NCBI RefSeq assembly: GCF_964204865.1
Contig: NC_135250.1
Location: forward strand, 6,696,001-6,760,000
From: Styela clava
Lineage: Eukaryota; Chordata; Ascidiacea; Stolidobranchia; Styelidae
Reading direction: 5' to 3'
Length of the DNA stretch: 64,000 nt
Shown here: in pieces, positions 1 through 10,646 of the stretch
Position numbering within the stretch: the first letter of the stretch is position 1
Layout: every line of letters begins with the position of its first letter
Notes under the pieces: generated by a model
Databases searched by the model: none
Told to the model about the DNA's origin: nothing
The model's input: the letters and a program-made list of their open reading frames with translations, nothing else
Position numbers and translations under genes: made by a program

Positions 1-249
1 AAATATTCCATGCTGAGAACCGATTGCATTTTTTTATTTCGCAATCTGTGCCTGAATATCAATAATTGTTTTTTTCATTGTTTGCTCACAATTAATTTCA
101 AACAAATTTATTTATCGCCATATTTAAACTGCATGATTGCTCTTTTCTTGTCATTGTTGTAAACTGCTTGTCTGAGGAAGTCTGATTTTGGTCAGACGAA
201 ACGTTACAGAAATATATTTGTGTTAGTGTGCAGCAGGACTCTTGAATTG
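1..249. repeat. Direct repeat copy 1 (cut by the window edge)
   Basis: This stretch recurs almost base for base at 589-837, 588 bp downstream, with only single-base differences (for example gcctgaat versus gtctgaat near base 50). It ends in a conserved CTTGAATTG. It contains a hammerhead-like core at 172-201. A ~0.25 kb direct repeat spaced by ~0.6 kb and carrying such a core resembles the pseudo-LTR arrangement of Penelope-like elements, but no reverse transcriptase or GIY-YIG coding is visible, so the element class is an inference. Confidence 0.8.
164..233 (+). ncRNA. Hammerhead-ribozyme-like motif, copy 1
   Basis: CTGAGGA at 172-178 matches the CUGANGA box. It is followed by a perfect 6 bp hairpin (GTCTGA / TCAGAC around TTTTGG) and then GAAA at 198-201. 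CTGC at 164-167 can pair with GCAG at 230-233 to close stem I. One extra A lies between the CUGANGA box and stem II, and stem III would be short and partly wobble-paired. Cleavage activity is therefore only possible, not shown. Confidence 0.45.
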
Positions 250-588
250 CATATTATAGTATTTTATTCCTGCTACAGCATCCTTGCATTACATGCATAC
301 GGATCCACTAGCGCAAAGGCATAGAGAAAGGATTGGGAGTTAGTCTCGCGCAACCTCTACTGATCGTTATATTAGCCTTTTTCGCGTGACTTCTGTATCC
401 GAATGGATCCTGCCAAACTCCGGACTCGACAACTACCACAAGAAAAGAATTTAGAAGCAATACTAAAAAGAATTCAACGCCTTTAAAAGAACCACATTAT
501 AAGGACCCTGGCTATCAAGATCTGAGCCTAGAACACATTGATAAATGTTCTAGTGAAACTTATTGTGAAATCAAGCACGCCGCGGAAC
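250..588. other. Spacer between the two direct repeats
   Basis: No recognisable gene. A short plus-strand reading frame from the ATG at 403 (about 27 codons, Lys/Gln/Arg-rich, ending TAA near 486) is too short to interpret. The spacer probably belongs to the same repetitive element as its flanks. Confidence 0.4.
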
Positions 589-837
589 AAATATTCCATG
601 CTGAGAACCGATTGCATTTTTTTATTTCGCAATCTGTGTCTGAATATCAATAATTGTTTTTTTCATTGTTTGCTCACAATTAATTTCAAACAAATTTATT
701 TATCGCCATATTTAAACTGCATGATTGCTCTTTTCTTGTCATTGTTGTAAACTGCTTGTCTGAGGAAGTCTGATTTTGGTCAGACGAAACGTTACAGAAA
801 TATATTTGTGTTAGTGTGCAGCAGGACTCTTGAATTG
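589..837. repeat. Direct repeat copy 2
   Basis: Near-identical to 1-249 from AAATATTCC to CTTGAATTG. It lies about 100 bp beyond the last visible exon of the minus-strand O-fucosyltransferase-like gene, so it sits either in an intron of that gene or at the point where the gene is interrupted. Confidence 0.85.
752..821 (+). ncRNA. Hammerhead-ribozyme-like motif, copy 2
   Basis: Second occurrence of the same core: CTGAGGA at 760-766, a 6 bp hairpin, GAAA at 786-789, and CTGC 752-755 / GCAG 818-821 as possible stem I strands. Every core base is unchanged between the copies. Both have the same extra A after the first box. Confidence 0.45.
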
Positions 838-943
838 AATGAATATATACTGGAATTTATGATACATAAATAATTAACAGCTACGAAAATTTAAGTATGT
901 AATATATTCGTTTATAACATCTCAACAATATTATTATTATTAC

Positions 944-2875
944 CTATAATTATATTTAACGTCGTCCACACGCATGGCTCGTTTAATTTTTGCCATTCTC
1001 CGCACTGGAAATGAAGGAGGTTCACACGCGCGATCGTGTTTCTTCAGCATTTTCATTTCCGTGAAACCATCTGTACCGAGTACAGTATCATGTGTGCTCC
1101 CTAGAATCATTCCGCTTGTTTTTTTGAGATAAGAGAAAAAATTGCATTCCGCGTCTTGTTTCTGATAAAAATTTGAGCAGAAAAAATACAATCAGATTGT
1201 TCTGTTCAAAGTTTCATTCACAAATGAGCATGGTTATCGAATATCCCACTACTCTCTCAAGAGCGTTGCTGAAAACGCATTTGGTATTGGAATTTTGTGG
1301 AAATTACTAAATTAGGAAATAAAATGTCGCCTTATCGAGCGATGAATGATAACACAATTTACCTGAAATCCGACATCAAATTTCAAATAGCACAGTTCCT
1401 GCATTTTATCAACCGTAACCATAGAAACTAAGCGTGAAAGAAAGTTGAGATCAACCCTTCTTGAAGCTGGCACTTCACTTTCGTGAAACGTATCTCTGTC
1501 CATTCTATGGGGTAAAAACTGAGGAACGACAACTGTTCTATCAAATAAAAGGTATGAAATTATGACGTTAAGTGCCTAGCAAACAGTTGCCCAAAGTCGT
1601 GAGATTAGATGCCCTAATGTACGTACAATCTTTGGTCATCATTAAATTTAGGTAATTTCACCAAACGGACATGTCTCAAGATGAGTCATTATCGCAACTA
1701 ACGTGAGTCAGTTCAAGTCTAAAATCAGGTGGTTGAGTCAACCATAAGTGAAATTTCTCAATTACAGTATACGTCTTCATGCGTGCGCTATACTCGACCG
1801 GTATCAGTAAGGTATTTGCAAAATATTGTGTCTGCAACCGAATAATTAATTCTTAAAAAAAATGTGAAACTGCTGATGAATATTTTTAACATACCTATTC
1901 GTTTCAATTCCAATGAATATTGCTTCCTGAAATGAAATTAGTTCATTGCTCGGCCCATTTTGATTTGCTGGATATATTATTCGGGCTGGATTCAATTGAA
2001 TTAGCGGTTTATCAGATGGTTTCCAGTCCAGTTCATTTGCCCATTTTGGACACAATTCGTTTGTATCTTTAACCTGAAAAATTTATGTTTGGCATGGCCT
2101 TGGGTAGTTCTATATTACTAAAGGATTTTCAGCGTAATTATAATAGCTTACACAAACGTTTCTATTCACTTTGCAAGCTCGTAAATTACCTTCTCTCCTT
2201 CAGACTGGAACTTGTTCGATTTACGAGATTCACAGTTCCATTGGCGCATTGCCAGCAAACGTGATATTTCGTCCGCGTCTTTCTGTTTACGAATAGGAAC
2301 TGTGACCAAAAATAAGACAGTGTATTGACTTTTTTGTTTATTTAACTTAACACGCCTCGTCATGTTTGGTGCACTTATTAGATGGAGTTTATTCGACATG
2401 CTAACCACTGGATTGCCATACTATTAGTGTGACATAGCTTATTATAGTAAGGTGGCATGGATACACACCAAGAAGACAAAGCGAAAAATGTTTTTCTACT
2501 TGTTGATATAAATTATTGATTAGTGTTATTGGCATATAAAAATAACTTGAAATCGTATTTCCACTTTTTAATAGAAAACTGTAATTTATTTCAATTTCAA
2601 AAATGCTATGGTTTCACCAAATCACTCTACTAACTGAAAGGACAATATTTTAACTATATAAAATTCCATTTTTTGCTTTTGATTACATTCATCTATATAC
2701 AAGATTCTAAAATAAGTATGGCAAATCTCTCACTTGTTTCTTCTGAATTTCTTCTAATATTTTCACGGAGTATCCTGTTCGGCGACATGAAATAAAGCAG
2801 ACATACCACCAACATCGCAAGTTCAGCTACAACTCTACAAATTTTAAATATTGGACGGTGCTTTAGCCATATCAT
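944..2875 (-). CDS. O-fucosyltransferase-like type II membrane protein (partial, 5 exons)
   Basis: Exons read on the minus strand: 2701-2875 (ATG at 2875; donor less certain), 2190-2407, 1895-2073, 1363-1537 and 944-1161. All have GT-AG borders and compatible phases. The N-terminus has a basic cytoplasmic start (MIWLKHRPIFKICR) and one hydrophobic segment of about 18 residues (VVAELAMLVVCLLYFMSP), the layout of Golgi glycosyltransferases. Exons 3-4 join to give NGPSNELISFQEAIFIGIET followed by NRTVVVPQFLPHR. This is the N-terminal signature of GDP-fucose-dependent O-fucosyltransferases (a G-x-N/S-N-x turn, then NRT-V-P). The family adds fucose to Ser/Thr of secreted proteins; substrate and exact subfamily cannot be told. 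Exon 5 ends in phase 2 at a good donor (AG/GTAATA). No following exon is visible before the repeats at 837-1, so the catalytic C-terminal half is outside the window or lost. Confidence 0.72.
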
Positions 2876-4202
2876 TGCAGCAAATTTTATAATTTATCGG
2901 TACTAGCCTATTTTGTCTTTCTACCAGTCTAATTCGAAATAAGAGAAATTAGGAATAATGGTAATTATACACTTTAATCTCTTTTCAAATAGTACAAATT
3001 CCACAATCTATTGGCGAATGATTCGGCTTTAAGAATTTTGCTTCTTATACAGCTTTTATCGGAGTCATTGGGTTCTCTAGTTTACCTGTTGATTATTTAC
3101 ATTTTAGGTACTGGTTGATGCAAGAATTCACTCTAGTCAAGTTTGAAAATGTAACTAAGGCGGAAGGAACATGTACTGAAAGTTTTTTGAAAAACTCAAT
3201 AAAAGTTTGAAATCACATCAAATATGAGCAAAACTGTATTGAAATGCGGGTGCTATAATAGCCCAAACCGCCTCTGAAACATACTTCGTATTGTTTTATA
3301 TCCTCCTTGTTTGCTGCCCCGAAAACGGGTTTCGTAAGTTACTTCTAGTAAGTTAGTGCAAATAAAACTGATTGACATCACGATCCCGCATGCCAAGCAG
3401 TAGAGTAACTGAGTACAAATGATTTTGATATTTGTTCTCGAGAGAAAGCAACTGTTTATAATAATAATAACTCAACTAAACAAATTTTTCTTTCGGACTC
3501 ATCTTTTACTTCAAATATCGGAGCACAGAGATTGCCCCAGGCTATTTATGTTCCCTATATGTTCAACGCGGGTAATTGTCACCTGTAATTTGACCCAAGC
3601 CAGCGTATCAAATTAGTAGCCTTGAGTACAGTATTGTCATATTTTACGATAGAAACAAATTCCTGTCGACAATAAAATCTACGGGTTCTCATATCTACAG
3701 CTTGTCTGGCAGTTTGTAATTAACCCTTCCGTTTTGTTTTTGAATAATCGTTTGTAAATACTCATTCGTGAGTAAATTCATTCATGAGTAGCCTAATTCT
3801 TCATTCTCCCGTCTCACAATACAAAGTATGAAAATAATATGTTTGAAGAGAGGAAACTGGGGAACGCAAATAAAACTGGAATTAAAGGTAAATTAAAACC
3901 TGCGGAAGTGTTCTCGTATCGTGTTTCCTCAAAAATGAGACAGTATCCTATTTCATTTTTTTGTTCGAAAAATAACACTAGGGCTTATTTTTAGAGGATT
4001 TCTTTTATTTTCATTTATCAAAAACAAAATTACGAAGTAGAGAAGTACGAGATTTCCAAATATACAAAATTTGGAAACTGATCTTCATTTAATTATAAAT
4101 AACCCTTTACCCGCTCACGCGTTGGAATTATTCATTTAAATTTTAAAACGTGTAGGAGAGATTTCTTCTTATCGACTCGGTAAAAAAAAATTTCGCGCTA
4201 TC
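2876..4202. other. Intergenic, nothing recognised
   Basis: AT-rich sequence without convincing coding potential; short open frames here have no recognisable motif. It includes the presumed promoter of the minus-strand fucosyltransferase-like gene just above 2875. Phrases such as GGGCTTATTTTTAGAGG (about 3982) and AAGTCTTATTTTTAGGG (about 5060) on either side of the hAT insertion suggest an older repeat that the hAT entered. Confidence 0.4.
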
Positions 4203-5022
4203 GACTAGGTCAGGGGTGGGCAACCCCCGGCACGCGTGCCAAACTTGGCGACGGAAGTCTCGGAATTGATATCATTTTCCTTCAGGTAAAAAGCTTCAAG
4301 ACTCTGAATTATATGATGAAACTCGGTTTTCGTTCATTCATTATAGTTTGTTAACAATCCATTATTTATTTAAACCCTTTTTGCTCTTTCATTGCGTATA
4401 TGGCTACAAATAAATATATTATGAAGAGCGCTGTGCCTGTGCCACCCTTTCTCTTCATTTCTACTTGAGTTATGAAGTTGTAAAGCTCATGTTGGCTAGA
4501 TTGGCTAGAGTTACTTGCTAACTTACTGTCATAAATTGATTTCGAAAGAAATATAAGCGATCAGGGAAGGGAAGACAAGGGAGGAGTGCAGAAACGAACT
4601 ATTGCGTGATTGGGATGCCATTTCCGAGAATTTTTCGTGTTCTAAAAAAATTTGCAACTGCATTACTCTCCATGTTTTCATCTACATATTATGCTTGTGA
4701 ATTTTGGTTCTCAGTTATGAACTTTATTGAATCTCGTAAAAGGAGTAGCCTGGAAGTTATAAAATATAAACCCAATGTAAAATCTTTATCAGCGGTAATG
4801 CAGCTGATATAGAAAAAGTAATCAAATCTATTGTCAAACTGATATTTTCCCGATTATTGAATCTGTCTGTATATGTTTAAAAGGGTTATTATTGTGTATT
4901 TCTGCTTTAAAAATGGCAAAGCATTGTTTTTAATTTCGGTCGGCACGCGGAACTGTTTTGTCGATAAAATTTGCCGATTTTGGCACGCGAGTCAAAAAAG
5001 GTTGCCCACCCCTGGACTAGGT
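4203..5022. mobile_element. hAT DNA transposon, decayed, with perfect 8 bp target duplication
   Basis: The element occupies 4211-5014 (804 bp). It begins CAGGGGTGGGCAACC and ends with the exact inverse GGTTGCCCACCCCTG. Both ends are flanked by GACTAGGT (4203-4210 and 5015-5022), the 8 bp duplication typical of hAT. Subterminal GGCACGCG also recurs inverted. A remnant of the transposase C-terminus lies inside on the plus strand. The perfect target duplication argues for a fairly recent insertion of an already deleted copy. Confidence 0.92.
4606..4812 (+). pseudogene. hAT transposase C-terminal (dimerisation) remnant
   Basis: The frame reads MIGMPFPRIFRVLKKF, then LLSMFSSTYYACEFWFSVMN, then FIESRKRSSL. 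This is the hAT C-terminal signature (FP-x-L ... S-x-F-x-STY-x-CE-x-x-FS-x-MN-x-I-K/R-x-x-RS-x-L) seen in ZBED5/SCAND3-like transposases. Only about 65 residues remain; the catalytic DDE and BED zinc finger parts are missing. It is a fossil fragment in the element at 4211-5014. Confidence 0.85.
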
Positions 5023-5462
5023 CTTATCTTAAGTGGAAGCTTATATTGAATTCAGAATAAGTCTTATTTTTAGGGAAACCCGGTATACTCAGTAAAGTAA
5101 AAAAAACAAACTTAACATAACACGATTGAAAACAACATCACTCCAGAGTTATATAAATGCTCTGATCACTCTGAAAACGTAAGTACAAGAAGTCCGTAGT
5201 CAAGTTGCGAATTCATTGAAATTTTTACTTGTCCAGTGGCAGCACCTATTGTCCCATTAAATGTTTATTCTAAAAAAATCTATTTTCTTAATATTTAATT
5301 TCATGGTACGGTCAAAATTAAGTCCGGTGACTCCAGAGTTAGTGATAGACTAAATTGCTGACTAAGGCTGCGCACAAAATGGATTTAGCTGATTCATGAT
5401 ATCACTATATCGTTATCGTTTCTCAATTCACCGCTCGCTATTTTGATCTGTGCAGTGAAGTT
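5023..5462. other. Upstream region of the proteasome gene
   Basis: No ORF of note. It should contain the promoter and 5' UTR of the proteasome gene starting at 5463. I see no clear TATA box at a convincing distance. Confidence 0.4.
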
Positions 5463-7621
5463 ATGGAGTTTTTAATTGGAATCAGAGGTCCAGATTTTGT
5501 ATTGCTTGCTGCTGATACTTCTGCAGCAAGGAGTATTGTGGTATTTCAACAAGGTAGGCGATCTGTGAGTTTATTTTTCTCGTATACGGTATAGGGGTGT
5601 AAAGCCCTTCCGCTGTTTCGCGTGGGGTCACTTGGTTTTCTGTTTACACTGCCACAGACAGTAAGTACCTTACCGACCTAGTTACCGTACGGTACCGTAG
5701 TACTTGCACCAGTTATTGCATATTTTTATGGTTTTGATCTGATACCGGTACCGGTATTGAAATCAATCAGTTATAACATAATGAACTACTCCATTTTTAT
5801 CAATACAGCATTACTGCATTAAGCGTGACAGTTCTATATCTGCGTATTCAATGCGATTTCTTATCGAATGTTATCCAAACTTGAGTTGATACAAAATGAT
5901 TTTTTCACAAGCTTTAGTATTAAAGTACCGGTAATAATTTTAGTCAATACCGGTATCAGTTATAATCTCTGAAGTATACCGCTACCGGTACCTATTTGAA
6001 GAATTTCGTTTACATTATCAAAGTATTAAAAGTGATCATGAATCATGGCTCAAAAATAGTGCACCATTTGCTAAAAACCATCGAAAAGATTTCGAGAATA
6101 TCCACATTGTGACTTATTCATTTTACAGATGAAGATAAAATGGTCAAATTGGGGTCGAACACATTAATGGCTGTTTCTGGTGAACCTGGGGACAGGGATC
6201 AGTTCTCAGAATATATTCAGAAAAATTTAACTCTTTATAAATTGAGAAATGGATATGAATTGTCTACACGAGCCGCAGCTAATTTTACTCGAAGGAATCT
6301 TGCGGAATATCTGAGAAGCAGGGTAATTTTTTATCGTTTTCAATCCATCGATCCATATAGAGCAGTTATATTTGTAAGTTCTCGGAAAAACCATTGGGCA
6401 TCTTTACTGTGTAGCCTATGGGTGATTTACTAAAGACTAAATATGTAAGCAAAAAGTTTAATGATAAGTGTCTGTTATGGTGAACATATAATAGAACAAG
6501 TTTGTTTCCATTGCAAAAAAATTTTTTTTTCCGAGTACAAAATTGTCAAAAAGTCTTTTTTTTTATTGCTGTTTTTGAAGTACCTCAATGTTTTTTGGGG
6601 AAGTCAAACAGCATCAATCAAAATTTCAGTGCAAAAATCCATGTGAGGCCGTGTCAGTCAATAGTACTGCTAAACTTCATTAAGGTTTTACCATAATCTT
6701 ATTCCAATTTTCCTTAGTTCTATTACAAGTTCGGGGACTAGCCAAGTGACTCCCGTAGTATTTGTACCTGAAATTATGGCCTAACCCCAACCTGGTACAC
6801 ATACTACTTTCCGGTGTCCGCCATATTGTTTCGCATACTACAGAAGTACCGAGTTATGAATATTAAAATGTGATAGATAGATTTCCTATTTGATTAGTTT
6901 CACTTTTTCATAATGTTTTTATTTTCAACAGACTCCATATATGGCAAATCTGTTGATAGGTGGTGTTGATCCAGACATGGGACCGGCACTGTATTTCATG
7001 GATTACTTGGCATCGTCAATGGAGGTACCCTTTGCTGCTCATGGTTACGGTTCATATTTTTGTCTTTCTATATTGGACAGACTGTATCGTCCAGATTTAT
7101 CCAAACTTGAGGCAGTTGAAATCTTGGATAAATGCATGCAAGAGGTTTGTATTGTTTTTTATATCTTTATTTAAAATTTTTGTTCATTGAGTTTTGATTC
7201 GAATCCTTTCCTCATTTATCTGAGCATTATGAACACATTAGTCATAAGACTACTAATCATCCTGAATGAGAGTCACAACACATGTCCAAGTCTCCGGTGG
7301 ATCATAATTAGTATAATGTTGTAAATCATGACATCAGAAGAAAGTTCCTAGCTAAGACTGTGAATTCCACATATTGACCAATCACCAGGCAAAACTGACC
7401 AATTTGACTGGTAGACCACTGAGTCAAAGGCATAGATAGCATAAAGCAACATTTAAAATTATTTATATTTCTCATTTTTATAGCTGCGTAAAAGATTTAT
7501 CATTCAAATACCTGCTGTCAGAGTTCGTATTGTTGATAAAGATGGCATACATTCTCTCTCTGAAACCCTAGCAGAAAAAGATAGACCTTCAACAAAAGTT
7601 CCTGCTTTTGAGTTTGTATGA
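5463..7621 (+). CDS. psmb2: Proteasome subunit beta type-2 (20S beta-4)
   Basis: Four exons: 5463-5553, 6129-6322, 6932-7144 and 7484-7621, all GT-AG, summing to 636 nt (211 aa). The product starts [20 protein letters not shown] and includes [48 protein letters not shown] and [11 protein letters not shown], all hallmarks of PSMB2. This subunit forms part of the beta ring of the 20S proteasome in cytosol and nucleus. It lacks the propeptide and the N-terminal catalytic Thr of beta-1/2/5, so it is structural, as in other animals. The length is about 10 residues above the usual ~201; the extra residues form a C-terminal tail ending VPAFEFV. The start is secure because the first codon matches the family N-terminus. 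No intact neighbour in the window looks co-regulated. Confidence 0.97.
6716..6850. repeat. Dispersed foldback repeat (CCCGTAGTAT family), intron 2 of psmb2
   Basis: It contains TCCCGTAGTATTTGTACC, then GGCCTAACCCCAACCTGG, then TACACATACTACTTTCC and the phrase GTCCGCCATATTG. The same phrases recur near 31361-31760, 36770, 41890-42060, 44880-45137 and 62085-62290. It is probably a short non-autonomous element whose two ends are inverted copies of each other. Confidence 0.65.
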
Positions 7622-8239
7622 TTTCAAAAATTGCCAACGTTGAATTGTAGAATGTTGTACACATAATGAATGAGGAAAGCCAATTACTGTTCGTTGGCTC
7701 CTTATATATGTGCTGTGTCCAGTTAGAATGATACTCATTCCTTATAATTTTGAGAAGAATATTCAAAATTCCACCAGTGAGCAGAATTTTGATATTCATA
7801 CTCAAATCCTCTTTAAGCTACACATGCTTGAATTTTTGATAAAATGCTGATTCTTGGTTTTCTAAACAAAAATATAATTGAGCCAATTTCAGTTGAGCTC
7901 TGTTCTACTGATGTTTTGTTAGGACATCTAAAAAAATACATTGAATCGACTTCTTTGTGTTTGATGCATTTTGCAGTTTGTAAGTTCATTCTAGCAGGTT
8001 GAAAATTCCTGAAGGTAACAGCTTCTGAATCAATATCTGGGTATTGTTTGATGTTCGTTTAGCAATAACTAATGTGTTGTGTTTGTCTGGTTTGCTTTTT
8101 TTTGTCATAGAGTTTGTGGTTGGATTGTAGAGGTGTTATTAGGCCCCTGTACGTTTTTGTGTCACCTTTCTGCAGACCGGTAGTAACCTTTCCACAGACG
8201 GCGATGGGCCACGGCCCGGTGGTTTCCGACTACCTGATC
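7622..8239. other. 3' flank of psmb2
   Basis: Non-coding; presumed 3' UTR and downstream sequence. No strong AATAAA sits close to the stop codon. No other gene is supported here on either strand. Confidence 0.4.
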
Positions 8240-8549
8240 CAGGGGTGGGTGAGCAAGGTTTTCAAACCACTGGCAAAAATTTTGCCCAGTTAGACTGGCC
8301 GGCCATGTGAGTGTGACGTAAAAAGTTACATTTTATGGACAATATTTACAGTGTTACAAATGTCAAAGTGGAAAACAATAAACCTCTGGCCAAAACTAAA
8401 TTTAATCGCAATTTCAACAAATTTCTTAAGCTATTTTTTAGTTAAAACATCAAAATTAGGCTTTAGTTCGGTTGTGGCAGCATCAGACTGGCTATATTGA
8501 ATAACCCAACGGGCCGGGTTTGGCCAGATGCTGTAGTTTGCCCATGTCA
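8240..8549. mobile_element. Degenerate hAT-like fragment
   Basis: It starts CAGGGGTGGGTGAGCAAGG and ends near GGGCCGGGTTTGGCCAGATG followed by GTAGTTTGCCCATG. That ending is the usual form of hAT right ends (GGGCC...TTTGCCCACCCCTG) after decay. No matching target duplication was found, so the borders are approximate. Confidence 0.45.
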
Positions 8550-9184
8550 TGTATAGACTATACTTGCAATATAGTTTATCAAGGGCACAATTCTCAGGGG
8601 TTTGCAGCATTTACTGTAGTGGTGAGATTCAGCGGGCATGCCAAAACTACTTCTTGAATTGGTTTGATAATCAGCGAACCTGTTCTTGTTTTCTATTTTG
8701 GACATTAGAAGACCGCATCAAATCGGTAACGTGCACCGCAGCTGACGACTAGGTTCTATATTTGGCGTTTCGCAAATTCTGCATAAGATGTAATGAAAAT
8801 TTGTATCTAATATATAGAAAGAAAAATGTGAATTTAATATGAAGGGAACCTGATCTTAATTCAGAATCTCAGCACAGATTTATTAATATTAAAACCTAAA
8901 CCGAGTTCTTTTTTAAATGTCCTGCATGATGTCTAGTTAAAATCTAGCGACTTTGTATTGAGCATTGTTGGGTTGGTGTCGAAAACGTATAACGCAATAT
9001 ATATTGGAGAAGTGTTGCATATTGCATCATCTATAGGTGGACACAGAATAATCTTCATACAAGGTGAACCGAAAAAACGGAACCCATAGAATACCGGTAT
9101 GTTCCAAATGGACTAGGTTTTGGGTTACCGAACTACACCCATCACTGATTGCAATGTAATAAAGTTCATTGCAGTGTTGATTAT

Positions 9185-9264
9185 TGTGAAAAAAATATCA
9201 GGAATTTTGTGAAAATTCGCGGCACACTTTCAAGACCTTGCCGCGGCACGCAGGGAAACCCTGG
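9185..9264. mobile_element. Solo hAT terminal fragment
   Basis: The segment CGCGGCACACTTTC through GCAGGGAAACCCTGG resembles the right end of hAT elements whose left end starts CAGGGTTTCCC and has GTGCCGCGG inside. No partner end was found nearby. The rest of 8550-9987 holds nothing that I can identify. Confidence 0.4.
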
Positions 9265-9987
9265 ATAAGTACATGAAAACCCCAAATTGGATGTCCCGTT
9301 GATGACGTAGTAGTGAGAGCTCTTCGCCTAATTTTGCATTAGGTCAAAGGCAATTATAGCGTTCTGTGTACTTATTTTGAACTAATTCTATTAATTCTGC
9401 CGTGCATTTGGAAAACGCTTCAGTAGTTTAAACATATACCAACGTCCTAAATAATATTATTGCATTATAAGAAATTACAGTAAACTCAACTAATTGAGGT
9501 CAAGATGTACTCGAGTTTTGTGCTGGACCTTTTGCCGCAACATATTTTTCCAATGAAATAACGCATACCGGGCTATTTTTTGTCTCAAATCATCTATATA
9601 CATTTTATAATTTATTTGGGTCTGTTACTAGTCTTTTTGTTATATTGTCGGTATATATAGATTGCAGATGTTAATTTTCTGCGCAGACATAAATTAAAAG
9701 CTAAAAACGATCAAGACTTGTTGCAATTGACCCGCAAAATCTTGTTTTAATCTTATTAACTGTCGAAAGAATAATATTTACGGATAAGGGATTTAATAAA
9801 ACTGATTTGTAAGAGTTGTGCCGCGACTTTTTCATCTCGCTGTTAGTGTGAAGCTGCAAGCTGAAAAAGTTTTGGAACCCCTGTCCTGTACTAATCAGCA
9901 GTGCGCTTACGGGGAACTTGTCAGCGCTCATCGCGATGTTTCGGATACAATCGGACGTGATATTAACTCAAAAAAACAAGACTATCT

Positions 9988-10284
9988 CAGCGACGGTTGG
10001 CGCATCGTGCTAAGCGTTAGGAATTTGCGTGGGTTTGAATCCCGTTGAAGACAAAATTAAGTGCGGGAGATTTGCTGGGTACGTCGCCGCCATAGGGTCG
10101 TTTACGTAACAGGTGGTCAGTTGACGGTTAAGGCTTCCTCTATCATCCAGTCAATGCATTTAAAACCTAAAACTCGCTATCTAATCCCATACTCGGTAAC
10201 TCCACGAGAGGCTGTGGTACACCATATGATTAAGCAGTATTATTGGCTTTCCTCTCCCCATGAATAAATATGAAAATCCTACTC
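9988..10284 (+). mobile_element. tRNA-derived SINE, copy 1
   Basis: The head GGTTGGCGCATCGTGCTAAG corresponds to an A box and GGGTTTGAATCCC (10031-10043) to a B box. The body and the 3' tail (GGCTTTCCTCTCCCCATGAA, then TAAATATGAAAATCC) match the copy at 45421-45712 on the other strand. Between A and B boxes this copy lacks about 45 bp that the other copy has. Confidence 0.8.
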
Positions 10285-10646
10285 CAACCGCAAGACTCTC
10301 TGCATCAGCCGTTCCGCCTATTTTATATATCCATTGCGAAATGTGTAATGAACGGTGTTCTAAACCTTAAGCAAACGATCAAATTTTAACTTTATTTAGT
10401 GTTTATTCAATTCTTATTTTATGGATAAAAGAATCACGTAAACACTTAATTACATGGGATGGTTTGAAAATTGAAGATATTTGTTGGCGATTGAAGTACT
10501 GTTCCAGGTCAGGTGAAATCAGGATATGATCAATGGCTGTGGAATTGACGAGCGACTTTTAGTATTCATATACCAATGGTTTTGAATTTGATTAGATTCC
10601 AGTCGTGAAATTTAGTAGACAGAAGTATTAGTCGTCTTTCCATAAC
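10285..10646. other. 3' flank of SDR gene A
   Basis: Non-coding. It lies downstream of the minus-strand SDR gene A and should hold its 3' UTR. No shared array tail with AATAAA is obvious here, consistent with A being the most divergent array member. Confidence 0.35.

Noticed and set aside
5640-6000. Clusters of CCGGTACCGGTA-like palindromes in psmb2 intron 1
   Set aside because: Short degenerate palindromes in an intron without a defined element or conserved spacing; no function can be supported.
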